Origin: JAQBQB01 sp963846925 | Lineage (GTDB): Bacteria; Gemmatimonadota; Gemmatimonadetes; Gemmatimonadales; Gemmatimonadaceae | Length of the DNA: 64,000 nucleotides | Assembly (NCBI GenBank): GCA_963846925.1 | Contig: CAWJXW010000019.1 | Span: 110,161 to 174,160 of the forward strand | Reading direction: 5' to 3' | Shown: piece by piece, positions 54,653 to 62,726 of the stretch | Numbering within the stretch: position 1 is the stretch's first letter | How the letters are laid out: each line of letters opens with the position of its first letter | Program-made: the position numbers and the translations under genes | Notes under the pieces: generated by a model | Databases searched by the model: none | Told to the model about the DNA's origin: nothing | The model's input: the letters and a program-made list of their open reading frames with translations, nothing else

Positions 54653-55717
54653 TCAGTCATGCAGCAAGAACTTGCGCATTTCCCGAACGACCAACGCTTC
54701 ATCCACGATGTACACGTAGTGGTTCGTGTCCTGTAGTTCGACGACTCGCGAGCCGCGCACCTCGGCGCGGAAGCGCCGGATCGCCTTGTCGATCCAGGGC
54801 GACAGCATCGCGATGCTCCGATTGAACTCCTGCTGCTTCGCGGGCGCCAGCGACCAGTAGTAGGGCGCACGGAATCGAGGCGTGATTCTATTGAAGATCC
54901 CGAGCGCAGGCGCGCGGATGCGGTCGTACTCGGCCGGCTGCAACCCGGCCATGAGTTTCGCGGAAATCTCCGGAGGCGTAACCGGTCCGACGACTCTGCC
55001 CGATGAATCCATCCGGATCATGTTGCAAATCGCGGCGAGCGGCTTTCGGTAGCCATCGTCACGCGCCAAGGCCGCGGCAAGACGCTGCACCGATTCCAGA
55101 TCCGCGGCCGTGGGATCCGGAGCGGCCGGCGGCTGAGGGATCGACGCCCATCCGCCCGATCCGATGTCGAGCGCATCCAGGTAGACGAGCTTCCGGACGC
55201 GATGTGGGTAGGCCGCTCCGAGTTTGCTCAATTCCGTTCCGGCAAGCGAGTGTCCGACGAATACGGCCTGGCCGATCTTCAGTGTGTCGAGAACCGCAAT
55301 GTCGTCGCGCGCTCTCGTGTCGAGGTCATACCCGCTCGCGGGTTGGCTCGAGCGGCCGAAGCCCCGGCGTGTGATGCCGATGACGCGAAAACGGTCGGTG
55401 AACTGATATGCGAACTGATCGTAGACGTGCGCGTTGTCGCCCGAGCCCGTGAGCAACACCATGGGCTCGCCGGTGCCGCCCCAGTCGAGCACTTCCAGCT
55501 GGACGCCGGGGGCGACCGTGATGAGAATCGTCTTGTGCGGGGAGGTATCGAAGCAGCTGACGTTGTTGATCGCTTCGCCGTGAGCAGCCGCACTGGTTGC
55601 TGCAACTCGCGCGGGTGGCTCGTTCGAGACGTAGCTACTGAGTCCGGTCCTCGCGAACAGGACAGTCAGAATCCCCGTAGCGATGGGTGGCCACGCTCTC
55701 GCTGGGCGCACAAGCAA
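54653..55717 (-). CDS. Alpha/beta-fold hydrolase with N-terminal anchor
   Basis: The protein has 354 residues. A hydrophobic N terminus (WPPIATGILTVLFARTGL) suggests export or membrane anchoring. The hydrolase fold has VLLTGSGDNAHVYDQFAYQF (oxyanion region), the nucleophile elbow VFVGHSLAGTELSK, and a late LQDTNHYVYIVDE His. RVIGITRRGFGRSSQP is the typical RRGxGxS loop of haloperoxidase/epoxide-hydrolase-like proteins. The substrate is unknown. It converges with the large subtilase 7 bp apart. Confidence 0.85.
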   Translation of the reverse strand: MLVRPARAWPPIATGILTVLFARTGLSSYVSNEPPARVAATSAAAHGEAINNVSCFDTSPHKTILITVAPGVQLEVLDWGGTGEPMVLLTGSGDNAHVYDQFAYQFTDRFRVIGITRRGFGRSSQPASGYDLDTRARDDIAVLDTLKIGQAVFVGHSLAGTELSKLGAAYPHRVRKLVYLDALDIGSGGWASIPQPPAAPDPTAADLESVQRLAAALARDDGYRKPLAAICNMIRMDSSGRVVGPVTPPEISAKLMAGLQPAEYDRIRAPALGIFNRITPRFRAPYYWSLAPAKQQEFNRSIAMLSPWIDKAIRRFRAEVRGSRVVELQDTNHYVYIVDEALVVREMRKFLLHD

Positions 55718-55788
55718 ACTCCTCTTCTGAGCAGCGCAACTGCGTCAGCGCGTAGTCCGCGCAGACTGCGTGCCGAAGTCGCGGATCG

Positions 55789-56745
55789 CTAGCCAGGCGG
55801 AGCACAGTTCCGCATGATGCCACGCGGTTTGGGGCTGGTTGAATCCGCAGGATAAAGCGCCTTCATCGCATGCCAATGGGGCACAGGACTGGCATGAGTT
55901 TCACCGGCGATGGTCTCGACAACCAGGTCCAGCCCCTTGTAGTTGCGCCCCCCCATCTTGCTCATCGAGTAGCAAAGCTGCGTGGCAAGCTGCCACATGT
56001 TTCTCGCCATTCCCGGATCTTCCTCCGATCCAACGGACAAGAAAATGTGTTTCGGAAAGGTCGGGTGGCGCTGGGCAAACGCGGGCTCCAAGGCTAGCAC
56101 CGTGTCCTTGCTTCGGTTGCTCCAGTAGAACCCAGGACTCGTGATGGCGTATCGAGTGAAGAGGTCGGGCTGCTCGAACATTGCATAGGCGGCAAACAGA
56201 CCACCGAACGAGTGACCGTGTAGTCCACGATCCTCGGACGTGCGATACGTACGATCGACGAACGGGATGACCTCCTCTTTCAGCACACGCAAGAATGCTG
56301 CGGCGCCGCCGAACCGGGGAGATCCGTCCGGCCAGCGGGCCTTCGCCGCCGGCGAGTCATCGAATGGGTGAGGCGTGTAGTCAAAGTCACGTCGCTGTGC
56401 CTGGCTGTCCGCAGCTTCCACACCGACCAGCAGCACATTGGGAGACACGTCGGGCGATCGCATGAACACGTGAAACATCGGCAACTCCAGTCCACCATCG
56501 AGGAGATAGAGCGTTGGGTAACGCCTCGTCGCGACCGAGCGTGCATTGTCGTAGTCGCTCGGCAGAGCAACCTCAATGCGGTACGTCCGCCCATTGATCT
56601 GCGAGCGAAGCGTGTGCACGCGGGTGTTGGGAAGTGTCACCGTTGGCGGAGTTGCAGCCTCGACTTGCTGAGCGGCCCCCGTCGAAACGCGGCCCACGGC
56701 GAGTGGCAGAAGCAGAAGGAGGCACGCGGGAGTCAGCTTCGTCAT
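55789..56745 (-). CDS. Secreted esterase of the enterochelin-esterase-like (EstD/IroE) family
   Basis: The protein has 318 residues from ATG 56745. The signal peptide ends STGAA before Gln. The alpha/beta hydrolase body has YRIEVALPSDYDN, RYPTLYLLDGGLELPMF, YRTSEDRGLHGHSFGGLFAA (nucleophile Ser) and a late ETHASPVPHWHAMKALY His. Similar proteins hydrolyse esters of siderophores or other phenolics; the substrate here is open. It begins 39 bp after the terminal core of attC-like site A and could be the last cassette, but no attC-like site follows its stop. Confidence 0.82.
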   Translation of the reverse strand: MTKLTPACLLLLLPLAVGRVSTGAAQQVEAATPPTVTLPNTRVHTLRSQINGRTYRIEVALPSDYDNARSVATRRYPTLYLLDGGLELPMFHVFMRSPDVSPNVLLVGVEAADSQAQRRDFDYTPHPFDDSPAAKARWPDGSPRFGGAAAFLRVLKEEVIPFVDRTYRTSEDRGLHGHSFGGLFAAYAMFEQPDLFTRYAITSPGFYWSNRSKDTVLALEPAFAQRHPTFPKHIFLSVGSEEDPGMARNMWQLATQLCYSMSKMGGRNYKGLDLVVETIAGETHASPVPHWHAMKALYPADSTSPKPRGIMRNCAPPG

Positions 56746-56783
56746 CCGAGGGGTACCTGGGTAGAGATGAACCTGCCATCGCG

Positions 56784-56880
56784 GTCTAGCGCCCGAGTTA
56801 AGCTGCGGGCGAGTCAATGAGAGCGCGTGCGAAGCACGCGCAATCCGCAGATCGCCCGTCAGCTTCAACGATCGTTAGAC
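56784..56880 (-). repeat. attC-like site A (97 bp)
   Basis: On the plus strand the outer cores are GTCTAGC (56784-56790) and GTTAGAC (56874-56880). The inner boxes are GAGTTAAGCTGCGGGCGA and TCGCCCGTCAGCTTCAAC, which pair apart from an extrahelical C and T in the right-hand copy. This is the paired R/L box pattern of integron attC sites, with a central imperfect stem. The asymmetry places the array's reading direction on the minus strand. One core carries a substitution (TAGC for TAAC). Confidence 0.85.
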
Positions 56881-56886
56881 CGCGGC

Positions 56887-58158
56887 CTAGACGCTCCATA
56901 TCTCGCCGACTCGCACCTGCTCATTCATCTCAGTAAGAGCCGGCCTGGCCTTGGGATGGTTCGAAAGCAGGAGGCGGAGCGTGCGAACGACGTCGTAGGC
57001 GTTCAGGAAGAGCCGCCGCTGCTCCGTGAACAGTTCGGGATCGTAGGCGTCGTCATCGACCGCATGCGCGGGCTTCTGTCTGAGCTTGCGAATTTCGCGC
57101 AGTTCGCGAAGCATGTCCTCCTTTGGGCCGGGATCGGGAATGCGGACCGCGGTATTCAGCCATTCCTCGAGCAGAGCGATTGTGCCCCGCTGCTGGACGA
57201 CAATCTTTCCGTCGGCTCGCGGGCTCTCCGTGGTTCGAGGAATACTCGCCGGAAAGAAGTCGCCATTGATATTGTCGGACAGCATCTTGTCCAGCAGCAA
57301 GATGAAGTCGTTCAATTCACGGCGTGTTGGACGAAGAAGAAAGCCGAGTTCCTTCGGGCGCTCGAACGCCTGCCTAAACAACGGGCGCCAGCCGATCAAC
57401 TCGCACATGCGGTTGATTGTCCGAATCTCTTCGACCAAAGCATCTCCGAGCGAGATCTTGAGATTCCAATCGCCCAGCACGAGGGCACGGTAGGCATCTG
57501 GGTGCATGTGGAACTCGCCCGACAGTTCCCGCGCCGCCCAGATCTGTTGGTGTTCAGAGGAAAGGCGATCCAAATCTGTATAGAAAACGGCGACCGCACG
57601 TTCCAGCTGGTCATTAAAGGAGAAGGCGAAGGACTGGAGCAGTATTTTGTGCTTCTCCGGAAACGTACTCGATTCGTATGCCTCGTCGCCTATAGACAGA
57701 CTTCCCTGGATATCGTCGCTCCGGAAGTGATATCGAGGGTCGCGGCGGTAGCCATCGAGTACGATCGGGTCAAACGACGCAAAGTCGAGCTGCGGTTTGC
57801 CCAGAGCCAGGGAGAGCGAATACGGGCGCCCCGTGTACTGTGAGCGATCAACTGCATTGGCAAGCACGGGTGCCGTGGGATACATCACGAAATACTCGCC
57901 ACTCAACTTGGCAAGCTTGTCGAGTTGATCGGAGACGGGTTCGTCGTCGAACGCTCGGATGTGGGGGTTCGGGTGGCGATCTCCGAAAAGCACCGAAGCC
58001 TTTCCATCACTGATCAGATGTGCAAGCGCTGTTTTCACTTCATCGACCGGCGCCGGCAACGTTGTCGTGGCGACGTACCCAGGCAGCCCGTTGTAGTCGC
58101 CGGACGTTAGATACTGCTTAACAATCGCGGTGAGGAGGTCGCCTGCGGCTAGCGTCAT
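56887..58158 (-). CDS. Cassette-encoded protein with C-terminal HEPN-like motif
   Basis: The protein has 423 residues and no signal peptide. I do not recognise the N-terminal 340 residues (a winged-helix-like beginning LLTAIVKQYLTSGDYNGLPG, then GEYFVMYPTAPVLANAVDRS and SLSLALGKPQLDFASFDP). The C-terminal helical region reads LRELREIRKLRQKPAHAV, so Arg360-x4-His365 fits the HEPN RNase-type R-x4-6-H motif, and VVRTLRLLLSNHP follows. The gene fills a cassette exactly: its start is 20 bp after the site B core and its stop 6 bp before the site A core. Toxin, RNase or phage-defence roles are inference. Confidence 0.6.
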   Translation of the reverse strand: MTLAAGDLLTAIVKQYLTSGDYNGLPGYVATTTLPAPVDEVKTALAHLISDGKASVLFGDRHPNPHIRAFDDEPVSDQLDKLAKLSGEYFVMYPTAPVLANAVDRSQYTGRPYSLSLALGKPQLDFASFDPIVLDGYRRDPRYHFRSDDIQGSLSIGDEAYESSTFPEKHKILLQSFAFSFNDQLERAVAVFYTDLDRLSSEHQQIWAARELSGEFHMHPDAYRALVLGDWNLKISLGDALVEEIRTINRMCELIGWRPLFRQAFERPKELGFLLRPTRRELNDFILLLDKMLSDNINGDFFPASIPRTTESPRADGKIVVQQRGTIALLEEWLNTAVRIPDPGPKEDMLRELREIRKLRQKPAHAVDDDAYDPELFTEQRRLFLNAYDVVRTLRLLLSNHPKARPALTEMNEQVRVGEIWSV

Positions 58159-58177
58159 GTTCGAGAAGTGTGTCGCG

Positions 58178-58277
58178 GTCTAACGCCATAGCTAAGCTGC
58201 AAGGAGTTCTAATAGGAGGCGCGGGCGCAGCCCGCGCCAGTCGGCAGACTCCTTGTCAGCTTCAGCGTTCGTTAGAT
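58178..58277 (-). repeat. attC-like site B (100 bp)
   Basis: Outer cores are GTCTAAC (58178-58184) and GTTAGAT (58271-58277). The inner boxes GCTAAGCTGCAAGGAGT and ACTCCTTGTCAGCTTCAGC pair, leaving extrahelical T and C in the right-hand copy, exactly as in sites A and D. The variable centre has the stem GGCGCGGGC/GCCCGCGCC. The M23 gene's stop codon lies inside it, a common feature of cassette genes. Confidence 0.9.
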
Positions 58278-59545
58278 GGCCGGCGACCGGCGCTATCAAC
58301 GGCTGACCGGCGGTAGGCATTCAATGCTTCGCCGGCGCCAGGCAAACGCCGGGTTTGCCAAAGGCTCGGATGCTTCCCATCGTGAGCCAGTGCCGGAAAC
58401 CGCACGATCTGATTCTCTGCCGGCATGGCTCGAGACATCGAAGGCGTGACCGTGCGACTGCAAATCATGGGTGAGGCAAGCACACAGGAACCTTGCACCT
58501 CGAGTGCTTCGTACTCGTAGGGAATTCCCTCCGCACCCATGGTCGACGTTCCTGGGGCCAGCGCATCGGTCAGTTGGAAATGCAAATGCGGTTGGGTGCT
58601 ATTGCCCGAGTTGCCCACGAGCCCGAGCACCTGCCCGCGACGTACGTGATCGCCGACCCGTACTCGTACAGAGTGTGGTTGCAGGTGTGCGTAGAGCGCG
58701 AAACGCCCACGACCGATGTCGACGACGATCGTGTTGCCCGTGAGGGTCTGAAGAGTGATTGGTACCGCCCGCGAATTCATGCCAGGCTCGTTCTCGGGTA
58801 TGCTGTCGCTCGCCTCGACGACAATTCCATCGGCAACCGACAGGACCTCCGCGCCCCACGCATAGAAGCTGGAATTGCGCAGCGGACCCGCGACATCGGC
58901 CCGGTAGGATTGGCCTCGCTCGTCAACCTGGACGAAGTCGATGGCGTAGCGCTGAGCAATGGTGGTCCGTCCGTCCAGCGTAATCATCGACCGGCGATGC
59001 GCCGATGAATTGGACGGGCCCCCGGCGGCCACCCACTCGCCCGCCAGCGGCGGCCCGATGATAGCGACCGTTCTGGCCACCTCCACACGTCCGCCCGCGA
59101 CACGGTGCAGTAGCGTGTCGACTGACGGCGCCCGAAACGAAAGTCGGTGATAGATCGACGTCGGTGCGAGCCTGTTGGGTAGTGCAAGCCAGAGGAACAC
59201 CACCGCATGCAAGCCCGGAGCAAGTGTCGCGCGCTCGCGTCTCGAGATGTCTGAGCCGGCGCGATTCAGGTCATCGATCAGCGCACTGTCTGCAACAGTC
59301 AGCAACACGCCACCGATCTTCGCGTCGAGCACTTCGATCCCGGTCAGCGCAATCGGAGCAGTTGTCAGATTCGTGATTTGCAACTCGTAGCCAAGCGCGG
59401 CAACTGTGTCTCCGACTCGCGCCGCGGTCGGCGCTTTGGGCACCTGGATTTCCACAGCATCGGGGAGTTGCGCATCGGCATGACACGGGGCGAACGCCGC
59501 TAGCGCGATCAGGCTGAGGGCTACCGTTGATGAGCGAGAGATCAT
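58262..59545 (-). CDS. M23-like secreted LytM-domain protein (cassette gene)
   Basis: The protein has 427 residues. The signal peptide ends CHADA before Gln. Residues 25-150 are a beta-rich N-terminal domain. The M23/LytM region has AQRYAIDFVQVDERG, NTIVVDIGRGRFALYAHLQP, GDHVRRGQVLGLVGNSGNST and QPHLHFQLTD. The HxH pair is intact, but the first zinc histidine is replaced by Arg in RYAID, so it may be a catalytically weak or regulatory LytM protein. It ends inside attC-like site B and is read in the array's direction. Confidence 0.85.
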   Translation of the reverse strand: MISRSSTVALSLIALAAFAPCHADAQLPDAVEIQVPKAPTAARVGDTVAALGYELQITNLTTAPIALTGIEVLDAKIGGVLLTVADSALIDDLNRAGSDISRRERATLAPGLHAVVFLWLALPNRLAPTSIYHRLSFRAPSVDTLLHRVAGGRVEVARTVAIIGPPLAGEWVAAGGPSNSSAHRRSMITLDGRTTIAQRYAIDFVQVDERGQSYRADVAGPLRNSSFYAWGAEVLSVADGIVVEASDSIPENEPGMNSRAVPITLQTLTGNTIVVDIGRGRFALYAHLQPHSVRVRVGDHVRRGQVLGLVGNSGNSTQPHLHFQLTDALAPGTSTMGAEGIPYEYEALEVQGSCVLASPMICSRTVTPSMSRAMPAENQIVRFPALAHDGKHPSLWQTRRLPGAGEALNAYRRSAVDSAGRRPSNER

Positions 59546-59715
59546 GAACTCGTTGGCTGGAAGACTGGATCACGAAATGGACACGTCCGCGTGTGGCGGT
59601 CGGCAGTGCGTCAGAAACCTCCCTGCGCAACGATGTTGATGACCATCTGGGGCTCGGGCAGGAGTGAAGTCGACGCGCGACCTTTGTTGCCAGGCTTGCG
59701 ATACATCGCGTCAAA

Positions 59716-59728
59716 AGGTATGATACCT
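59716..59728. promoter_or_regulatory. Operator-like palindrome before the second PadR gene
   Basis: AGGTAT-G-ATACCT is a perfect 6-bp inverted repeat, and a further half-site AAGGTATG follows at about 59737-59744, just before the padR ATG at 59755. The rest of the 209-bp spacer from 59546 shows no other clear signal. It probably binds the PadR protein for autorepression. Confidence 0.6.
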
Positions 59729-59754
59729 ATCGCCACAAGGTATGCGAGGACATT

Positions 59755-60093
59755 ATGGAACGAAACAACTCGCCGTTCATGTCCGGTGTCCCTGAGCTTC
59801 TGCTGTTGAAGCTCTTGGCCGACAATGAGCTCTATGGCTACGAAATCGTCAAGCGGATTCGTGCCGCGACTGGGGATGCGATTTCCCTCGGGGAAGGCGT
59901 CGTGTACCCCGCGCTGCATGCGCTTGAAGCGGCAGGCGCCCTCAAAGCTCGGCGCCGCGTCGTGGATGGCCGCGAGCGTGTCTATTACGTCGCGACGAAA
60001 AAGGGGCACGGCAGGCTTGCAAAGCTAACGACGCACTGGATGCGCGTCAGCGAAGGCATTCGTCTCGCCCTAGCGGAGGCGGGCCATGCGTGA
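59755..60093 (+). CDS. PadR family regulator (short type)
   Basis: The protein has 112 residues. The winged helix spans the whole chain: FMSGVPELLLLKLLADNELY, GYEIVKRIRAATGD, LGEGVVYPALHALEAAGALK and the wing RRRVVDGRERVYYVAT. Such short PadRs are commonly paired with a membrane protein bearing a small N-terminal helical domain, as here. It overlaps the next gene by 8 bp. It points against the array direction. Confidence 0.9.
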   Translation: MERNNSPFMSGVPELLLLKLLADNELYGYEIVKRIRAATGDAISLGEGVVYPALHALEAAGALKARRRVVDGRERVYYVATKKGHGRLAKLTTHWMRVSEGIRLALAEAGHA

Positions 60094-60796
60094 GCTCGAT
60101 TACGCTTGGTTGAGGGAGCGCTTGCTGCGAGGTGGAGTTGCACCCAAGCACGTTCGACGGATGATCGCCGAGTTGCGGGATCATCATGCCGACTTATTCG
60201 CCGAGGCATTCTCCGGAGGTTGCTCCATGGAGGATGCGGAGATGCAGGCCGCGATTCGCCTCGGCGATGCGGATACATTGGCGGCGGAAATCATCGCGCG
60301 ACCGGAGCTTCGATCGTGGATGTCCCGTTGGCCGTGGATCGCGTACGGCGTGACGCCGCCGCTGGCGCTGCTCCTGGCCTTATTCGGGATCCTCCTGATC
60401 CTTGGGCGTTCCGGCGCATTTCACGCCGACCTCATCACCTTCACGAATCGTTGGGGATCCCCCGACTCGTGGTCGTGGTTTGCCGCGATACGAGTGTTCT
60501 ACACGTTTGGACTACCGTTACTTCTCGCAGCTGGCTGCTGCTTCGTCGCTGGTCAACGGCGCGCGGCACTTCGGTGGCCGGTGATGGGGGCCATGCTTGT
60601 GTCGATCTTCGGCGCCGCTGTCACGTTCAATGTGTGTTGGCCACACGGCGCGGACTCGTTCGGCGGACTCTGTATAAGGAGCAACGTATTTCCGCCTTTT
60701 GCCGGTTGGGAAGGCAACGCAGTACGGGCCGCGGCAACATCGGCCTTGAGCGTGGGTCCGTATCTATGGTGGAAAAGGCGCCTGAGAGACGCATGA
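60086..60796 (+). CDS. PadR-partner membrane protein (HAAS/permease-prefix-like)
   Basis: The protein has 236 residues. Residues 1-85 form a soluble helical domain (YAWLRERLLRGGVAPKHVRR, MIAELRDHHADLFAEA, AEMQAAIRLGDADTLAAEI) resembling the HAAS/permease-prefix domains that follow PadR genes. Four or so membrane helices follow (YGVTPPLALLLALFGILLIL, GLPLLLAAGCCFVAG, RWPVMGAMLVSIFGAAVTF). Its 3' 225 bp are repeated at 62465-62726. The function is probably sensing or transport linked to the PadR; not established. Confidence 0.75.
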   Translation: MRELDYAWLRERLLRGGVAPKHVRRMIAELRDHHADLFAEAFSGGCSMEDAEMQAAIRLGDADTLAAEIIARPELRSWMSRWPWIAYGVTPPLALLLALFGILLILGRSGAFHADLITFTNRWGSPDSWSWFAAIRVFYTFGLPLLLAAGCCFVAGQRRAALRWPVMGAMLVSIFGAAVTFNVCWPHGADSFGGLCIRSNVFPPFAGWEGNAVRAAATSALSVGPYLWWKRRLRDA

Positions 60797-60830
60797 CGAG
60801 CGCGCCACTGGGAGCGGACGCGATGCCTGT

Positions 60831-60866
60831 GGCCATCGTTCATTGGGCTCAACGATCGTTCTAACC
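60831..60866. repeat. Degenerate, shortened attC-like site
   Basis: The sequence GGCCATCGTTCATTGGGCTC is followed by AACGATCGTTCTAACC. The right part resembles the inner-box and core end of site A (CTTCAACGATCGTTAGACC), while the left GGCCATC is the sequence that abuts the cores of sites D and E. The centre is missing, as if deleted. It separates the PadR/membrane genes from the serine hydrolase gene. Confidence 0.45.
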
Positions 60867-60878
60867 AAGGTGGCTCCC

Positions 60879-62312
60879 GTGAAGATCATTCGTCGCATGC
60901 TCCCGCGATCTCTGGTCGGCCTCGTCGGCCTCGCCGGAGCGGCGCACGCACAGCTCGCCGCGCGCATTGCTCCCGCCTTTCCCGGGATCGACTCGCTCGC
61001 TGCCGCCGAATTCGCCAAGGACAGCCTCGGCAGCATCACCGTCGGTGTCATCGCGGGAGCGGAGCTCGTGTGGACGCATAGCTACGGCTTCGCGGACATG
61101 AAGTCGCGTCACATGGCGGACCGGAATACCGTCTATCGCATCGGCTCGATCACCAAGCCGTTTACGGCGGTGATGCTCATGCAGCTGGTGCAGGCAGGCA
61201 AGATTCGCCTCTCCGATCCCGTCGAGAAATACTTCCCCGAGATCAAGCAGGTCGGCGGAATGCCGGCAGGCGCGCCGCCGGTCACCTTCCTGCAACTCGC
61301 GACGATGACCGCCGGGCTCGCGCGCGAGCCGCGCGAAGAAGGTCCATTCTGGACAGGGCCCGTCGCGAGCTGGGAGCACACGCTGATCGCCGCGCTTCCG
61401 CATACGAGCTATGAAACATTTCCCGGAACGCAGTTCTCCTACTCGAACATCGGCTACGCAATCCTCGGCGCCGCGTTGGGGCGCGTCGCGGGCGAGTCGT
61501 ACGTCAATTGGGAACGGGCCCGCTTGCTTGAGCCGCTCGGGATGACGAGGACTCGATTCGAGATCGACGCAGGCATCGTGGCGGACGTCGCGAAGGGCTA
61601 CATGGCGCACCGCGACGGCTCGCTCGACGGCGATCCGCCGGCGGCCGAAGCGCGAGAGGGTCGCGGCTACAAGGTGCCCAATGGCGCGATCTTCACGACG
61701 GTCGACGATCTGAGTCGATTCGTCGCGTTCGAGCTCGGGCACGGTCCGGCAAGCGTACTCCCTCCGGCGCGCCTCGACACCGCGTTCGCCGGACTTGTCG
61801 CGTCCAGCGCCGACATGAGCGCCGGCTATGGACTCGGTTTCATGGCGATGCGGCGTGGAACGTTCACGTACCTCGGCCACAACGGCGGCGTGGCCGGCTA
61901 TGGTGCGTCGATGTACTTCGACCGAGCGGCCCAAGTCGGCGTGGTGCTCTTCCACAATGTCACCGGCGGGCGCGAGAACCCCGATCGCTTGGCGGTCGAC
62001 ATTCTTTCGCGGGTGGTCGACGCGACGAAACAGCATCGCGTGGTTTCGGTCGACCCGAAGAGCTTTGACGGCTACGTCGGTCGGTATGAGCTACGGCCCA
62101 ACTTCATCCTGACGGTCACGCGTGAGGGCGACCAACTTTTCACGCAGGCGACTGGCCAACAGAAGTTCCAGGTGTTCCCCGAGGGCGAGCGCGACTTTTT
62201 CGCCAAAGTGTTCGACGTGCAACTCACCTTCGAGGCGGACGCGCGCGGACGCGTGACGGCGATCGTTCTTCATCAGGGTGGCGGCACCACTCGAGCGAAG
62301 CGAATCGAATGA
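60879..62312 (+). CDS. Secreted beta-lactamase-family serine hydrolase
   Basis: The protein has 477 residues from GTG 60879 behind AAGGTGG. The signal peptide ends GAAHA before Gln. Class C beta-lactamase/penicillin-binding motifs are SITK (Ser-x2-Lys in YRIGSITKPFTAVML), YSN in FSYSNIGYAILGAALG and HNGG in YLGHNGGVAGYGASMYF. A C-terminal lipocalin-like domain (residues about 390-477, FDGYVGRYELRPNFILTV, QQKFQVFPEGERDFF) is typical of esterase/D-peptidase relatives. It need not be an antibiotic-resistance enzyme. It is antisense to the array direction. Confidence 0.9.
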   Translation: MKIIRRMLPRSLVGLVGLAGAAHAQLAARIAPAFPGIDSLAAAEFAKDSLGSITVGVIAGAELVWTHSYGFADMKSRHMADRNTVYRIGSITKPFTAVMLMQLVQAGKIRLSDPVEKYFPEIKQVGGMPAGAPPVTFLQLATMTAGLAREPREEGPFWTGPVASWEHTLIAALPHTSYETFPGTQFSYSNIGYAILGAALGRVAGESYVNWERARLLEPLGMTRTRFEIDAGIVADVAKGYMAHRDGSLDGDPPAAEAREGRGYKVPNGAIFTTVDDLSRFVAFELGHGPASVLPPARLDTAFAGLVASSADMSAGYGLGFMAMRRGTFTYLGHNGGVAGYGASMYFDRAAQVGVVLFHNVTGGRENPDRLAVDILSRVVDATKQHRVVSVDPKSFDGYVGRYELRPNFILTVTREGDQLFTQATGQQKFQVFPEGERDFFAKVFDVQLTFEADARGRVTAIVLHQGGGTTRAKRIE

Positions 62313-62323
62313 GCCGCCACCCG

Positions 62324-62470
62324 ATGTTCTCATTGCGTTCCCGTGCGAGCATCGCGAGCATCGCCATCGCAGGTTGTGCCACGGTGGCGAAGTCGCTGGC
62401 GCCCGCCAAGCTGAACGCACCAGAGGACGCGACGACGCGAGACCCGTTAACGATGGAGCTCATGCGGTAG
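62324..62470 (+). pseudogene. Truncated lipoprotein gene remnant (48 codons)
   Basis: A short frame starting ATG 62324 encodes MFSLRSRASIASIAIAGCAT and 28 further residues, ending at TAG 62468-62470. It has a basic N terminus, hydrophobic core and lipobox IAGC. The stop falls just inside the beginning of the duplicated fragment, so the remnant looks like the 5' end of a lipoprotein gene cut by that junction. It lies 11 bp after the serine hydrolase stop. Confidence 0.4.
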
Positions 62471-62726
62471 CCGGTGATGGGAGCCATGCTCGTGTCGATC
62501 GTCGCCGCTGTCACGTTCAATGTGCGTTGGCCACACGGCGCAGACGCATTCGGCGGACTTTGTACAAGGAGCAGCGTATTCCGCCTTTTGCCGGTTGGGA
62601 AGGCAACGCCGTACGGGCCGCAGTAACATCGGCCTTGAGCCTAGGTCCGTACCTATCGGGGAAAAGGCGCCCGAGAGACGCATGACGAGCGCGCCACTCG
62701 GAGCGGACGCGATGCCGGTGGCCATC
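62465..62726 (+). pseudogene. Degenerate second copy of the membrane-protein gene 3' end
   Basis: About 262 bp closely match 60572-60837, the 3' end of the PadR-partner gene with its downstream flank. The copy has a 3-bp deletion (near 62501) and a 1-bp deletion (near 62580) that breaks the frame; FAGWEGNAVRAAVTSALSLG is still readable. The match ends at GGCCATC, exactly where an attC core begins (site D) or where the degenerate site begins. This marks a duplication linked to cassette boundaries. Confidence 0.85.

Noticed and set aside
55718..55788. A further attC-like site after the esterase gene
   Set aside because: GGCTAGC and GTTGCGC occur at suitable places but the inner boxes do not pair, so I could not support a site or decide whether the esterase is a cassette gene.
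60879..62312. Beta-lactam resistance cassette
   Set aside because: The Ser-x2-Lys, Tyr-Ser-Asn and His-Asn-Gly-Gly motifs define the broad serine hydrolase family. The C-terminal lipocalin-like domain is typical of esterases and D-peptidases, not of resistance beta-lactamases.
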